Positions 1 through 12,685 of a DNA stretch of 64,000 bases are shown in pieces. Under the pieces are notes generated by a model, which did no database searches, was not told the DNA's origin, and saw only the letters and a program-made list of their open reading frames with translations. Source of the stretch: Paulownia fortunei (Eukaryota > Streptophyta > Magnoliopsida > Lamiales > Paulowniaceae); contig CM033108.1 in assembly GCA_019321725.1 (NCBI GenBank), forward strand, positions 9,070,060 through 9,134,059, written 5' to 3'. A program made the position numbers and the translations under genes. Position 1 is the first letter of the stretch, and every line of letters starts with the position of its first letter.

Positions 1-1456
1 TTTATATGATATTCCATTAATAATTATAAATAACTTTTGAATATTTTTTTAATTATACTTAAATATTATAAACATTTATAAAATGGAGTGTTATTGGCTG
101 ATTGAAGGTTGGAGGTGTTGGTCTTGGCTAATTAGAAAAAGAGACACAATTTTGTAAGTGGACTTGGTTTTATAATCCACACCCCATAATACCATAAATA
201 CATATACATGTTAATCTCAGCATAAAATTTATTAATTAGTGGGTCTTAAATTTAAAACTTACCATGCATATTAGTTACAATTTAGTCTGATAGGGAAACT
301 TGTAAATTTAATACCGTAAATTGTTTCTGTAGATTTAGTTTTGATTATTAAGAGCAAAAGATTTGTGATTTTTTGGTGAACTGATCAAATACGTTATATA
401 TCAAAATTGATAAAGTAAAGATTTATTGAATATTCGATTATAAGTTTGCAATGATATTAAATAAATACTTCAACTACAATTTTTTATGTAAAATTTAGGT
501 TTAAATTCATTTTACCCTTTGTACTAGCTATAAGATTAGTATAATTTCCTCTTCTACTTATAAAAGCCGTAAATATTCCCCTAAACTTAAAAAAATATAC
601 ATTGATGAACAAAAATACTAAGTTAAATACAAGGATAAATTCACTTTACCCCTCTATTATAAATTAAATAGCACTTTGTCTCTTTTACCATCAAATGTCA
701 ATTGCCCCAAATTTGATTCAACATACTTTACTAAATAAACCTTCAATTAATTAAACTAAATAAGTAGCAAAATATAATTTCAATTGTATAGAGAAAACAC
801 ATTAAATTTAAAAAATGACCTCAATTAATTTATATCACTACGATCTTGTATATATCGATTTTTTTCTATTTTCTACGCTCGAAAGTTCTTAATTGCAAAA
901 ATATATTTATATTTGTTTAATTTTTAATTTTTCTTTTACAAATAAATAGCTATACATTGAAATTAAATTAGTTAATATGTTTGAGGTATGAATGTGCACC
1001 TTACATAATAAATTTTTTATATTATTTATGATGTCAACTAATTTAATTCTAAATTTTAATACTTACTATTCAAATAAATTAATATTAAATTAACATAATT
1101 ATGCATAGACAAATCAGTATTTTAAATTTATAAACACCTAAGAAATTATTATATGTCAGACTTCTATTAATATTTTTATTTGTACTCATTGCATTGTTCA
1201 TTGTTAAATATTTCTAATAAAATTAATCATTTATTTTTTAAATGTTATATTATTTATTAAGATAAAAGTGATAAAGCTGTTTATATTACTATTTATAATA
1301 AAACATGTACGTATATATGCCTTTTTATTTAATATTGGTCAATGAAAATAAGGTGTGTCCGCGTGTGTGTCTGTGTGTGTTATTGTATATATATTTTAAT
1401 ACATATTTAATTGTTGATTCAATGTGTTGCTATTCATTTGTGAAGTGCCATCAAAA

Positions 1457-1493
<37 letters not shown>

Positions 1494-2942
1494 CTAATGC
1501 AACTAAGATTTTTGAGTGAAAAAATTAAAGGGAATCTACATATACATATATGTATATGAGAAAATAGTCGTAGAAATTTACATGAGACAATCTGAGACAA
1601 ATGTGCACGCTATTATAATCATATTTTGTTAATTACCTAATTTAGACTTAATTGAAGGCTAGTTTTTATTTAATAAAATTAGTGTTGTATATAAAATTTG
1701 ATATCAAATTAATATATTTGCTCGTAGAAGGGGCTATTGTGCTGTATAAGTTATCATGAATTGAATTTATTTAATTTATAGGTATTATTATTCATCAATA
1801 TAATTTTTTTTTTTAGTTTAGAGGAGTATTTAAATTTTTTATTAATAAATAGGAGTAATTGATACACAAGTGACTTTTAACCCTAAAATTGATCAAATCT
1901 AAATAGATGAGAAGATCATGAATTAAATTAAGTTTATAATTTGGAAAACAATAGTAAAAATAAGAGTCGAACTGCAAAACAGCCCCAACCCAAATGGACT
2001 GCAAAAGTACAGTTTCAATATTTGTGGAACTCGACTTGGGGTATAGTATTTTAATACTGCAAATTTTGAATGGGGCCGAAATATTAATACCACCAGTTCG
2101 CAGCGGGTACATTGTCCTCGAGCTACAATATTTCTCTCACCCAACAATTTTGGCTCCATCTCTGATTTGAATCATAGCTTGAGGGCTCTTTTACTCGAAT
2201 CATATACATATTTCTTGAAGATCAGCAAATGAAGATGCATAGTTTAATATTGACATTTACATTCTGATTCCACTGAGTTGATAGATAGAGAAACTAGAAA
2301 TAGAAAATACAAAAGAAAACACAAAAGGTGCTTTTACCCAAAATATTAACAAAAAAATAAAAAATAAAAAATAAAGTCTCACACACTGCTTCAACGAAGC
2401 AAAATTTTGAAAACCCCCACCAACCCCAACAATTATTTATATGATTATTGAGTGTTTTGTTCGAATATAGAAATGTAGAAAGTTTTGTTGCTCCAATTTG
2501 AATCAACTAATAAGTTTGTCTCTTCAATGTCAATTAACTCTCTATTTAGATATCTTCCGAGCCCGAATTACAATCTCATTCTTTTGCACCCCTGAAAATG
2601 AATGCTAAAAGACTTTTACACAAACTTATCAGCACTTCGTATAGACATAAACCTCGCAACATACCCTGAACTCAGCTTCATTATGCATTTGAATAAAGCA
2701 GCAATCAGCGGAAGAAACAATCTCTGGGCATGTCATTTACATATTTATCATACTGATACACGAAAAGCTAAGCTTTCCAACCCATAATACACCATTAGAG
2801 GAAATCCCACAAATTTCACACCACAGATATATCGATGCTAACAATACCAACTTTACTACATGCAGTACATTAGATACGATAACAAACTATAGTACAACAC
2901 ATGGTAAGGACACATTAAACGTGTCGTGGATACATAGCAAGT
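1..2942. other. AT-rich intergenic DNA
   Basis: No coding region is supportable here. The sequence is strongly AT-rich, and the short ORFs have low-complexity composition and no recognisable domains. It contains a TA microsatellite (see its own entry) and lies beyond the 3' end of the minus-strand GPI-anchored protein gene. A 3' UTR and polyadenylation region for that gene should lie just below 2943, but I cannot fix its end. Confidence 0.6.
1458..1490. repeat. (TA)n microsatellite
   Basis: Uninterrupted alternating TA tract of about 33 bases, in AT-rich intergenic DNA. Confidence 0.95.
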
Positions 2943-5900
2943 TTAATACAAGAATACCAGAAATAGCATCAAGAAAAGAGATGACAGGTAGTGGCTCGAA
3001 GCAATTATAAGGTTACAGGCTCCACTGGCAAAGCTACCTCCACGGGTGCTTGTGGTTAACACTAAGACGGTCCAATCATCTTCAGTCCCAATGCCAGCTC
3101 CTGTAAACCTGGAGTCATTCAAATATCTTGAATTTTGAGACTCTGTGTAGTTTGTGAGCACCAGAGTCGCAACCCGATGGGGCACACAAACAGGCAGTAT
3201 CATCCCATCTCTCGTGGTGTTGACGTCTATGTTGCATTTCTTTAGAACACTCGGGTAGTTCGAAATCAGTTGCGATTGTGTGGGTGGTGCAGTGTTGGAT
3301 GTGCAGTGTTTGTCCTCTAATTGGTTGGCTATTTCATCAGCAACACAATTGGCATTATCATGCTTCGCAAGAGCTGGAACGTTTGATGATTGCCTGAAGC
3401 TGTTGATTCCCTGAAGTAGATGATCTTCCTCATCTGCAGGAGGTAGGTATTAAAAGTGATATACTCATATATATGCAAAAGCACAAAAATAAGAAGCCAA
3501 GATAGAATTAGAACTCCAAATGCATGCTGCAGACAATAACCTAAAATGACATGTGTTAAGCCATCCACAAGCGCCCACTCCTTGAATTGAAGGCAACAAA
3601 TAGAAGAATTTGCATAGTACCCATAATTTGTGCTTTGTACTCTAAATGGTATCCCCGAATGCATGGATAATGAAAAATCAAGTGACGAGAGATTGTTAGA
3701 ATAAAAGAAAGATAACCAGATCACATAATACTGCCAAAGCTTTCACTGAATAAAGAAAGTATCTTATACTCATTTCATATATCACTTCGCATATGAGTTC
3801 CCCATGATCTCCAGATCTGAACTAATTTAGCATTCGGAGGATTTTAACTGGGGTTATCCAAGCGAGCTTAACGTGTGTTATCGTTTTAGGTCCCCAAGAA
3901 CTCAAGTTCCCGAGTTTGGATCATCTCAGCACGAACTTAGGTACATTTATTTATCTCCAAGGTCGAACTCACTGATTTATCTCCAAATCAAATACGCTAA
4001 TCTTTCAAGAGCTCAAATCAATGAGAAGGTTAGGACAATGTCGACTCTTCGTAACCTAGAACTCCAGTATGTTATGTGTTTGTACCTACATCCCATGGCG
4101 GTAAAGCATCGATATTACACCGAGGCAAGGTCATGGTGAGAGACAGAATCAATTTAAACAGAGACATGTTTGTAAAAATGGCTGGACTAGCAAGTATAAC
4201 ATTACCTAACAAAACTGTATTTGTAGTTGTAGGAGAAGTGTGGAAATAAAAAACATGTGATTTCGAGTCCAATCATTGATATTTCCATCCAAAGAGAGGA
4301 AAGGTTCACATTTGTTAATATAGGAAAATATTCCATTTTCTACTTGATTCAAGTTCTACTCAAAACCATACTAGCTCCAAGAAAAGATGAGATAAAAGGC
4401 AAAGGTTCCCTAAATCTCTGACATGAATAAATAGAGGTCAATCTGAAAAACTATAATTTTTTGCTTCAATTATATTTATGGTTTGTTTGTATTAATAGGG
4501 TTTTATAAAATGTAAGCAGAAGATTCACATGTCTTGACTCATTAAATTCTGAGAAACATATTTTGTGATCTTCTCATATTTAAGGCTTTGTTTAAATCTG
4601 CATTCGATATTTTAAGTTTCTTAAGAATTTTAGTTTTTAAGCCTAGCTGAAGTCTGAGTAGTTGGGTACACATAAATCTATGTGCATTCCTAATGAAGAG
4701 CATATTCATAGAAGCAAATATGATTACCATGATAAGATATTTTCATTTGTGTTAGTTCGTCTAGCACCTATCAGTTGGGATATGCCCTCGGGTTCAACTG
4801 CGAGAACACTTTCACATACCTTAGATTTTATTATGCATAGACTGCCAATAGCCTTAACGCACTATTGAATAAGCTTTTGGTAAAGTTCAATTAAACAAAT
4901 AATTTTTATGGACGTGAATTTTGGGATTTTTTCCCAAACTTTGGTATCGCGATGAAATACTGTTCGTGGAGCCCTAATATGACTTGATTTGACGACAAAG
5001 ATATTCTCAGCCCAATGGCAAGCCTTTGCCTTGGGCCATACTAGCTTTCCTGAATTTATAATTCACAAAGGGCAAAACCCACGAAAAAAAGAAGTAAAAA
5101 ATCGTATAAATTATATCTAGTAGTGCTGCCATAAATTAACGCACATCTTTACTTTTGAAGTAATAAAAAATATAACCAAGACAATTCATTTTGTCATTGC
5201 CGAGTCAGGAATGGCATGACAAGGTTAAGGAATATTTCCATATGATTAGTTGATGTGATTATATGACTACAGCCACACTGGGTGCACAGCAACAAATATG
5301 TGATTGTTCTACTAATACAATTTCTCAGTTAGATAAGATTCCATGTTTTATCCTGAAAATTCTTCAGCAATGAAATCGTAAATTTAGAAATTCACAAAAG
5401 GAATGTCAGATATCTCTATCATTCCATCAACAACCCCAAAAAACTAGTCCTATAATCAGATATAACAACTCAATAACACTATGCATGCATTCAATAACCC
5501 CATTATACCATACATTTAGCAAAATACACAACACTTGCTACACTTATCAAGATTTTGCTATATCCATACCGGGTTGTAAAGCATAATTTTGTTCTTAAAC
5601 TTGGTAAGGGTCTATGAATTTGCAATCTCCAAATAAAGAAAACAAACAAAACAGAAATAGGATTTGCTAGCTGCCACTATTTTCTAACTGTTTCATCCAA
5701 ATAATTTTCTTCTACAGCCTCCCTCTCTTTGTCCGGCAGGCGATACTAATACCATAATGTCAATATAAACATTTATGGTCGACAAGATCTGTAGCAGACC
5801 ACTAACTTAATTAGAAGTTTGAATTCCAATACATTCTGCACTTCTTTAAGAAAATAAATTCATTACTTAAGATGCCCAAAAGAACCGTTTCACATACAAC

Positions 5901-6150
5901 CAATTTTCTTTACCTCATTGAGCAATCTGCAGGATGTATGGTTCGTTAATTCATTCTGGCATACCAAACATTAATTAACTAGCAAGGAGTCGTGAGTAAG
6001 AGAATTACCAAGTGCAAATTCACACATTCTTAATCTGAGAGAGAGAGAGAGAGAGAGAGATGTACCATCAGAGTGCACCGGCACCGACAGTAGCAACAGG
6101 ATGGCATGCACCAGCAGAAGGATAGCAAGGCGAGCCCCAAAAGACTCCAT
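2943..6150 (-). CDS. GPI-anchored secreted glycoprotein, At5g19250/At3g06035-like, two exons
   Basis: Two minus-strand exons, 6150-6066 and 3433-2943, join in phase 1 at codon 29. They give 576 nt, or 191 aa plus TAA. Splice sites are canonical: GATG/GTACAT donor and CTGCAG/ATGAGG acceptor. Residues 1-27 form a signal peptide (MESFGAR, then a Leu-rich core). An acidic DDEED start of the mature chain follows, then a domain with Cys at 58, 72, 95 and 111 and N-glycosylation sequons at about 100 (NTT), 123 (NYT) and 134 (NDS). The last 19 residues are a hydrophobic tail ending LFLMLFLVFLY, fitting GPI transfer near the SGAC/ASS stretch. Motifs LPVCVP, LVLTNYTESQ, GIGTEDDW and VLTTSTRGG match the plant glycoprotein membrane precursor GPI-anchored family, whose biochemical function is unknown. 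Location is inferred to be the outer plasma membrane or wall. The frame is intact, and this is the only probably functional host gene in the window. Confidence 0.87.
3434..6065 (-). other. Intron 1 of the GPI-anchored protein gene
   Basis: About 2.6 kb between the GTACAT donor (6065) and the CTGCAG acceptor (ending at 3434), interrupting codon 29. It is AT-rich with no supportable internal gene. The ORF reading in from the exon on the minus strand (up to 3724) is partly out of frame and spans the acceptor. The intron separates the signal-peptide exon from the exon for the mature protein. Confidence 0.8.
6037..6060. repeat. (GA)12 microsatellite at the splice donor
   Basis: Perfect GA run on the plus strand, CT on the coding strand. 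It begins 5 bases inside intron 1, directly after the GTACA donor bases. Being CU-rich in the pre-mRNA, it could influence donor use; this is inference. Confidence 0.95.
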
Positions 6151-6400
6151 TTCTTTGAAAGATTCTGAACAAAAAATAGATGCACAAATATTTAGAAGAG
6201 AAGATGGGTTTGGATTGGAAGTTTATTGTGAACTGAAACTGCTTTTGGGATTATCAAGTGAGAAAAATGAAGAGGCAGACGGCAGAGTTGAGATTAATAC
6301 ACGTTGCGCCCATGCAAAGTATACACCTCAGATTTCCTCTTAAAGCCCCTCACACGTGTAGGTAATATCACCTAAATTCATATATATTCGTTCTAAACTT
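6151..6400 (-). promoter_or_regulatory. Promoter/5' UTR region of the GPI-anchored protein gene, with a G-box
   Basis: The 250 bases upstream of the minus-strand ATG hold a palindromic ACACGTGT at 6352-6359 whose core CACGTG is a plant G-box/ABRE, bound in general by bZIP and bHLH factors. It lies about 203 bases before the start codon. No strong TATA box is obvious; a weak GTATAC lies near 6320. Regulation by light or ABA is only a possibility suggested by the element. Confidence 0.45.
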
Positions 6401-7174
6401 AAAAAAGCTCGAATTTTAATTTTTTTTAGATATAATAACATATCATTTAATTAATTTAGGATGAAATTTCACTCGAAAAAAATTAATAATTTTATTTTTC
6501 CCTCTTTTTAATATATTTTAGAAAAAGGTTGCAGTTAATATTAAAATATTAAAATTTTCTTGGGATTTATTATTATAAAATAACAAATTTAAACTAAACC
6601 AACTATATTCCAAATAATAAAATTAAATTTTATACTTAATTTACTATATAAATTATTTTTTAAAATTTTACAGCATAAAACATTGGTTTTCTTTTACTTT
6701 GTGGAAATTTATTTTTTTAGTAAACAATTGCCGGATCTCGTCACTTATACAAGACTCCCTTTTCAAGAAAGCACTCTTTTGTTGAAAATTTAGGATAATT
6801 TTGTTAGGTTGCTTATAGAGAGCCGGACGTGCCCCTATATATTTTACACATTACCTATATGTTGTTTAAAATTCTGTCGAACTTTTTCTAAAATATTAAT
6901 TATTTAATAACATTTATGATAATTAAGAATAAAATTAATTAATTAAAATAATATTTTATATAGTAAACTAATTATAAAATTTAATTATACCATGTAATAT
7001 AGTTGCTTCATATTATTAAATTTAAATAAAACTTTTAAGTTTTGATCTATTAACTTCAATATTTTCAAATACACGAAAGAGATTTGACAAAATTTGTATA
7101 CTGATTATATTTTCTCAGTTGGAGGGGCCAAAAAGTGAAATTCATCTAGCCACTTTTTAAACAGCTAAAGATGA
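6401..7174. other. AT-rich intergenic DNA
   Basis: Very AT-rich stretch between the GPI-gene promoter and the left LTR of Copia A. I see no ORF, RNA gene or recognisable repeat in it. Confidence 0.6.
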
Positions 7175-7316
7175 TGTTTGACTAAAATTATTTAAAACTC
7201 TCAAAATATTTATTACTCAAATATTATTAAAAGAAGAAATACTAAATTATTCAATTTCAATACAACTTCACTCTTAACAAACTTTCCAAATCTTTTTTTA
7301 AATTCTCTTTAAAAGT

Positions 7317-7354
<38 letters not shown>

Positions 7355-7582
7355 ATTTAACACTCTAAATAAAAGCTCTATTTATATTAGTTTCTAACAA
7401 ATCTCTACAACTAAATAAACAAATAACTTAAAATCACAATCATAAAATTGTCAATTAATTATCACATAATTTTTAATAATCTCACTAACATTACCTACCT
7501 TATCTAAAATTAGAAACTTCTAAAACTTGGGCTAATATGGGCTTGATTAAGATTAGAGTTTGAAATAAGTTTATTTTCAACA
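7175..7582 (-). repeat. 3' LTR of Copia A
   Basis: Matches 11923-12326 along most of its length, for example in the ATTATCACATAATTTTTAAT block and the shared end TTATTTTCAACA. It differs by a long TC run at 7318-7351 where the partner has a mixed pyrimidine stretch. The left edge is ragged compared with the partner. Confidence 0.85.
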
Positions 7583-7639
7583 CTCCACTTTAAACTTGTT
7601 TTACGATGCAAAATGAGTTTTTCAATCTCGCAAAGTTTT

Positions 7640-10600
7640 CATACTTCAGTGGCTTGGTAAAGATGTCAGCAACTTAGTCTTGCGATTTCACATACTTTAC
7701 TTGAACTTCTTTTCTCGCAATGCATTGGTATCAAGTATCAATATGCTTGTTTCGATTATGAAAATTTTGATTTTTAGCCAAAGCTATTGCTGATTTGTTA
7801 TCAACATAAATCTCTATTGGCTCTTCTTATGACATGTTCAATTCTTTCAACAAATTTCTTAGCCAAATTACATGACTAACACACGATGTAGCAGCCACAT
7901 ACTCAACTTTACATGTTGAAAGGGTGACAATTAGTTGTTTCTTCGATATCTAAGTAAAGGCAGTGTCTTCCATGAAAAATAGAAAGCCAGTTGTGCTTTT
8001 ACAATCATTAGTATCTCCAACCCAATGGCTATCACTATATCCAACAAGTTTATAATCATTAGAAATTAAATAAAACAAGCCAAAGTTGATTGTGCCTTTT
8101 AGGTAACGAATAATTCTTTTTGCAGCTTTGAAATGTGTGGTTGTGGAGTTTCCATGTAGCGACTTACGAGTCCAGTTGCATAGAGAATGTCAGACCTTAT
8201 ACAAGTTAAATACCTCAAACATCTAACTAGACTCTTGAATAATGTTGGATTCACTTTATCTATTTCATTATCCTTGAATAATTTTACTCCACACTCCACC
8301 CGTGTGCTTATTGAATTGCAATCATCCATTTTGAATTTCTTGATAATCTCTTTTGTGTAGCCTTCTTGCCCTATAAAAATCCCATCTTCTTTTTACTTGA
8401 CTTCGATGCAGAGGTAGTACGTCATCAACCCAATGTTGGTTAATTCAAGCTCCTTTGTTATTTCTTTCTTAATTTCTTTGAACATGATTGGGTTGCTCCT
8501 TATAAAGATTAATTTATTAACATACAAGCAACTAATCAAAACATCACCATTGTTTATTCTTGATGTAGAGTGCATACTCATAAAGACATTTAGTGAAGCC
8601 TTTTTTTTGCAAATATTTATCAATTCTACTATTCCATGCTCTCGGTGCTTGTTTCAATCCGTAGAGAGCCTTTTTTAAATTTAAGACTATGTCTTCTTGT
8701 CTTTTTACCACATAACCCATTGGTTTTTCATTATAAACTTCTTCCTCAAGTACTCCATAAAGAAAGACTGACTTTACACCCATCTAATGTATTTTCCACT
8801 TATTTTGAGCTACCAAAGAAATGATTAGTCTTATTGTTTCTAATTGAGCAATTGGAGCAAACACCTCATCATAGTCAATGCCAGTTTTTTTACTATAGCC
8901 TTTTACAACTAGTCTTGTCTAATATCATTCAATTTATCTAGTAGCATTCTTTTCACCTTATATATCCACTTTACATCAATGGCTTTATGACCTTTAGAAA
9001 GTGGAGCAAGTTCCCAAGTATCATTTTTTTATGGCTCTGATTTCTTCATCCATTGTGTTTCTCCATTTTGTATTTTTCGTGCAGTTTCTAGAAAGTTTAC
9101 AGGCTTACAATCTACGAAGAGGCAAAATATGGTAAGATTTTCAAGCCTATCAATTATCTCATTCAGTTCTTGAAGACTTCTTGTACGCTCTTCATTCCTT
9201 TCAGATAAGAAAGATGGTGGTGAATTTCTATCATCAATTGACAACGGTGAAGCAGGTGGTATAGTAGGCTCTTTTCTTGACTGCTCGACAATTGTTTGTT
9301 CATCGTCTTCAAATTCAGGAGCGAAGTTGTAATATTTATATTGTGATCCCCAATCTCATTCGCATTCTTCATAAAAAATAACATCACGATTGATGATTAT
9401 CTTTTCATTATTAAGATTATATAGCTTGTAGTCTTTAGAGTTATTGTCATAACCAATGAAGATGAACTTCTCACTTTTATCATCTAACTTGCTTCTTTGT
9501 TCATCTGGTACATTACATGAGTTATGGTTCCAAAAACTCTTAAACGGAAAATGTCAGGTTTTCTTCCATTTTATGCTTCTTGTGGTGTCTTACCTCATAC
9601 ACTTCTTGTTGGTGAGTGATTTAGTAAATACACTGCACATGCCACAACTTTTGTCCATAACTTCTTTGGCATTCTCTTGCTTTGGAGAATGCTCCGTGCC
9701 ATGTTGAGAATAGTTCTGTTCTTTCTTTTTGTAACTCCATTTTGGTGGGGGGATCTTAGAACAGTGAGTGGATACCAATTTCCATTTGCTTTACAAAACT
9801 CTTTGAATTCCTTTGAAGTGAATTCTTCTCCTCGGTCAGATCTCATTACTTTGATCTAAAGACCACTTTCTTTCTCTACTACAGCTTTAAACTTCTAGAA
9901 TACTTCAAAGACTTTTGATTTTTGCTTCAAGAAATAAACCCACATTTTTCTTGAAAAATCATCAATGAATAGTAAAAAGTAATTACTTTTACTAAATGAA
10001 CTTGACTTGATAGGATCACAAATATCTACTTGTATGAGCTCAAATAGCTTCTGGGTTATAGAGTTTGACTCTTTTGGAAAGCTTCTCTTGAATTGCTTCC
10101 CAAGTAGATATTCTTCACAAAGTTGGTCGGGGTGGTTGATGCAAGGCAAACTTCTCACCCTCTTCTTTTGAATAATAACTTTAGTCCTCTAAAGTTGAGA
10201 TGTCCAAATCTCAGATGTCATAACCACGATGAATCTTTATAGCATGCCTTGAGATATTTAGCCACATCTGTTTGAATGTTAAGTAGGAACATTCTATTTA
10301 TTGACATTGGTACCCTCATAGTCAAGTTATTCATATTGTCTTTTATAGAAAAGTTGTTGTCTTTTTAGTGAATATCATAACCTTTCTCTAAGAGTTGTCC
10401 CAAATTTAAAATATTTATTTTCATGTTGGGTACATAATAAACATTTGAAGTAAATTGATGTCTCCCATCTTTGAAGTGAATAAGAATTTTACCTCTTTCC
10501 TTTACCACTATCTTAAAATCATCACCGAAAGAGACATTTTCCACACATATGATTGCTAGCACCAATGTTGAGGTACCATGTGCTTTTTTGCCCTTCATTA

Positions 10601-10770
10601 TTGTCGTTGCATGCTAGCAACAAAATATTGGCTCCATCTTTTTATTTTTTTTTACAATCATTTACTTTAATATTAAGGTTTCTGTAATCTCTAGCACAAT
10701 ATCCAAACTTCTCACAATTATACATCAAACTTGAGATTTGTTATACCTCGAGTTTGAATTGCCTCTACCA
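7640..10770 (-). pseudogene. Copia A protease-integrase-RT-RNase H remnants
   Basis: Read leftward on the minus strand. A degenerate zinc knuckle near 10735-10680 (YNCEKFGYCARDY) has lost its His and last Cys. A protease C-terminal/pre-integrase part lies at 10598-10365. Integrase core pieces at 10158-9895 (FIDDFSRKMWVYFL) and 9846-9595 (SDRGEEFTSKEF, SPHQNGVTKRKNRT) keep recognisable D and E motifs. RT spans 8783-8393 (LKKALYGLKQAPRAWN), but the catalytic YVDD is replaced by YVNK. An RNase H-side linker is at 8329-8099 (NPTLFKSLVRCLRYLT), with RNase H remnants down to about 7640. Stops and frame changes separate the pieces. Confidence 0.88.
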
Positions 10771-10835
10771 CAACCCCTCGTAAAGCTTTCACGTTTCTCC
10801 TAGTTATTGTTGGAATTATTATTGAAATTCCAACA

Positions 10836-11540
10836 TCATCTATGACCATAACCATAACCTCTTTCACGTTGGCTTCTATTATTGTTGAAGTTTTCTTCAT
10901 TATTGGTTAGCTGGACTTCTATCTTAAGGAGTTGATCAATGACACCTTTTTTTTTTTTCTTTTCTTTGTGACCTTGCAGCGAATCCAAGAGTTGTTCAAT
11001 CGTTATTGTTTCTAGATCTTTAGTTTGCTTGATGATAGTTGTGATACTATCAAACTTCGCATCTAGAGATTGAAGAATTTTCTGCATGATAGCTATATCT
11101 TATAATTTTTCACCATTTTTCTTTAGTTGATTGGAAATGACTAATACTCTAAAAAAGTAATCAGAAACAAACTCAGATTATTTCATATGCAACAAATCAA
11201 ACTCTCTTCTTAAAGTTTGAAGTCGTACCTTCTTAACCTTTTCTTCTCTTTTGTAAGAGACTTGGAGCATGTCCCACACTTGCTTAGCGGAGGTAGCACT
11301 TGAGATTTTCTCAAAGCCATCATCATCTAAAGCTTGGTAGATGAGGAAGACATCCTTCTTGTCTCTATTTCTTAAGTCCTTCAAACTATCCTTTTATGTG
11401 TTGGATAGTGTTGACTCGTCTTTGGGCTCGTCATAGCCTTTCTCCACGACTTCCCACACATCATGTGCTCCAAGAAGTGCCTTCATTTTGATATTCCAAT
11501 TGTCAAAGTCGCTTTCCTTGAATTATGAAACTTGGAATGT
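10836..11540 (-). pseudogene. Copia A gag (UBN2-type) remnant
   Basis: Minus-strand gag polyprotein pieces: DNWNIKMKALLGAHDVWE near 11500, then SATSAKQVWDMLQVSYK and VRLQTLRREFDLLHMK within 11384-11178, then ILQSLDAKFDSITTIIK within 11087-10836, followed by an Asn/Arg-rich tail. These are standard features of the plant Copia gag (UBN2/DUF4219 type). Interrupted by in-frame stops at several points; not functional. Confidence 0.85.
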
Positions 11541-11905
11541 TGCCAAGTTACTATTTTCTATTAACTCTCAATAAATTGTGAAATTTGAAATTTTGACTCT
11601 ATGGATGGATCTGAAATACTGAAAAACCTTTGGTTCTTAGGTTAAAATTTGGGTTTGGTCAATGCCTGGTCAAATCTTGGTCAACAGTGGTCAACGATCA
11701 AAGTTAATCGTTTAACTTGATTAATGCTCGGTCAAGAGCTCCTTGAGTCGGTCAATGGGTTAAATAACTCGGTTTGGCTCAACATGACTTGATTCAACTC
11801 AGTGAGTTAGCTTATAAACTTTCGATGTAGCGTAGTGGCGCTTCAGAACCTCGATTTGACTGATTTTTTTTCAGTAGTGTGTTCGTCTCAACGAACTCTT
11901 GTTTG

Positions 11906-11919
11906 TGGCTCTGATACCA
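11906..11919 (-). other. Primer-binding site of Copia A (tRNA-iMet type)
   Basis: The minus strand reads TGGTATCAGAGCCA, complementary to the 3' end of plant initiator tRNA-Met, 3 bases inside the right LTR. It sets the element's orientation. Confidence 0.92.
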
Positions 11920-11922
11920 CTT

Positions 11923-12326
11923 TGTTGGAAATTTGTCACTCAAAATATTGATCACTCAAATATTATTACAAAAGAGAATACTTAAACTATTCAATCTCAA
12001 TACAACTTTACTCTTAACAAGCTTTCCAAATATTTCTCTAAACTCTATTTAGAAACTTTGCTTCTAATCACTCTTATTTTTCTCTTTTTTTTTGATGATT
12101 TAAACTCCAAATGAAAGTTCTATTTGTACTAGTTTCTAGCAAATTTCTACCACTAAATAAAAAAAATAACTTAAAATCACAACCATACATTTGTCAACTA
12201 AATTATCACATAATTTTTAATAATCTCACCGACATTACCTACTTTACCTAAAATTAGAAACTTGTAAAATTTAGACTAATATGGACTTGATTAAAATTTG
12301 GGCTTGAAATAAGTTTATTTTCAACA
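11923..12326 (-). repeat. 5' LTR of Copia A
   Basis: 404-base terminal repeat. In plus-strand sense it starts TGTTGGAAAT and ends TTTTCAACA; it lies next to the primer-binding site. Similar to 7175-7582. Confidence 0.87.
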
Positions 12327-12680
12327 CTGCTATATGTTATTAACTCCTACATAATATAAAATATTTACGAAGTTTATAAAACACTATATTTAAATTTAAA
12401 AATAAGTTTTTGAAATCTTTTGGTGAATAAGATCATAGAGTTTATAATATAATAGTAACATCAATTTTGTAATTATTATAGTCAAAACTAAAAAAGTTTG
12501 TTAAAATTTTAAAAATAAGTTAGGAACTCCTTAATTTTTTTGAACTCATTTATTAAATTTTTTATCAAAAATGAACATTTTTATAAACTCTCAAATATTT
12601 TGTAAAGTATTTTAAAAAGTTCACCCTACCTCTAACATACAAATGTATAATACTTGGTTAAGTTTATATAAAATGTTATA
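12327..12680. other. AT-rich spacer between Copia A and LOG-element 1
   Basis: About 350 bases of AT-rich DNA with no ORF or recognisable motif. It ends in the TCTAT target site of the following element. Confidence 0.6.
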
Positions 12681-12685
12681 TCTAT
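12681..12685. other. 5' target-site duplication TCTAT of LOG-element 1
   Basis: TCTAT directly before the first LTR base is repeated directly after the last LTR base at 22314-22318. Five bases is the expected length for an LTR retrotransposon, and the match is exact. Confidence 0.92.

Larger units (their letters stand above)
7175..12326 (-). mobile_element. Copia element A, full-length but decayed
   Basis: Minus-strand Ty1/Copia retrotransposon of about 5.1 kb. Similar terminal repeats lie at about 7175-7582 and 11923-12326. A tRNA-iMet-type primer-binding site sits inside the right LTR, and a purine tract (AAAGTGGAG on the minus strand) abuts the left LTR. Domains run in Copia order on the minus strand: gag, zinc knuckle, protease region, integrase, RT, RNase H. 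Frames are broken many times and the RT active site is lost, so it cannot be autonomous. I could not find a convincing TSD; the outer edge of the left LTR is uncertain by 10-20 bases. Confidence 0.9.

Noticed and set aside
1305..1493. 62-codon ORF ending in an Ile-Tyr repeat
   Set aside because: Its C-terminus is the TA microsatellite and the rest is AT-rich low-complexity sequence; no start context or domain supports it.
3329..3724. 131-codon minus-strand ORF
   Set aside because: It reads through the intron acceptor and exon 2 of the GPI-anchored protein gene in the wrong frame; the spliced frame explains the locus.
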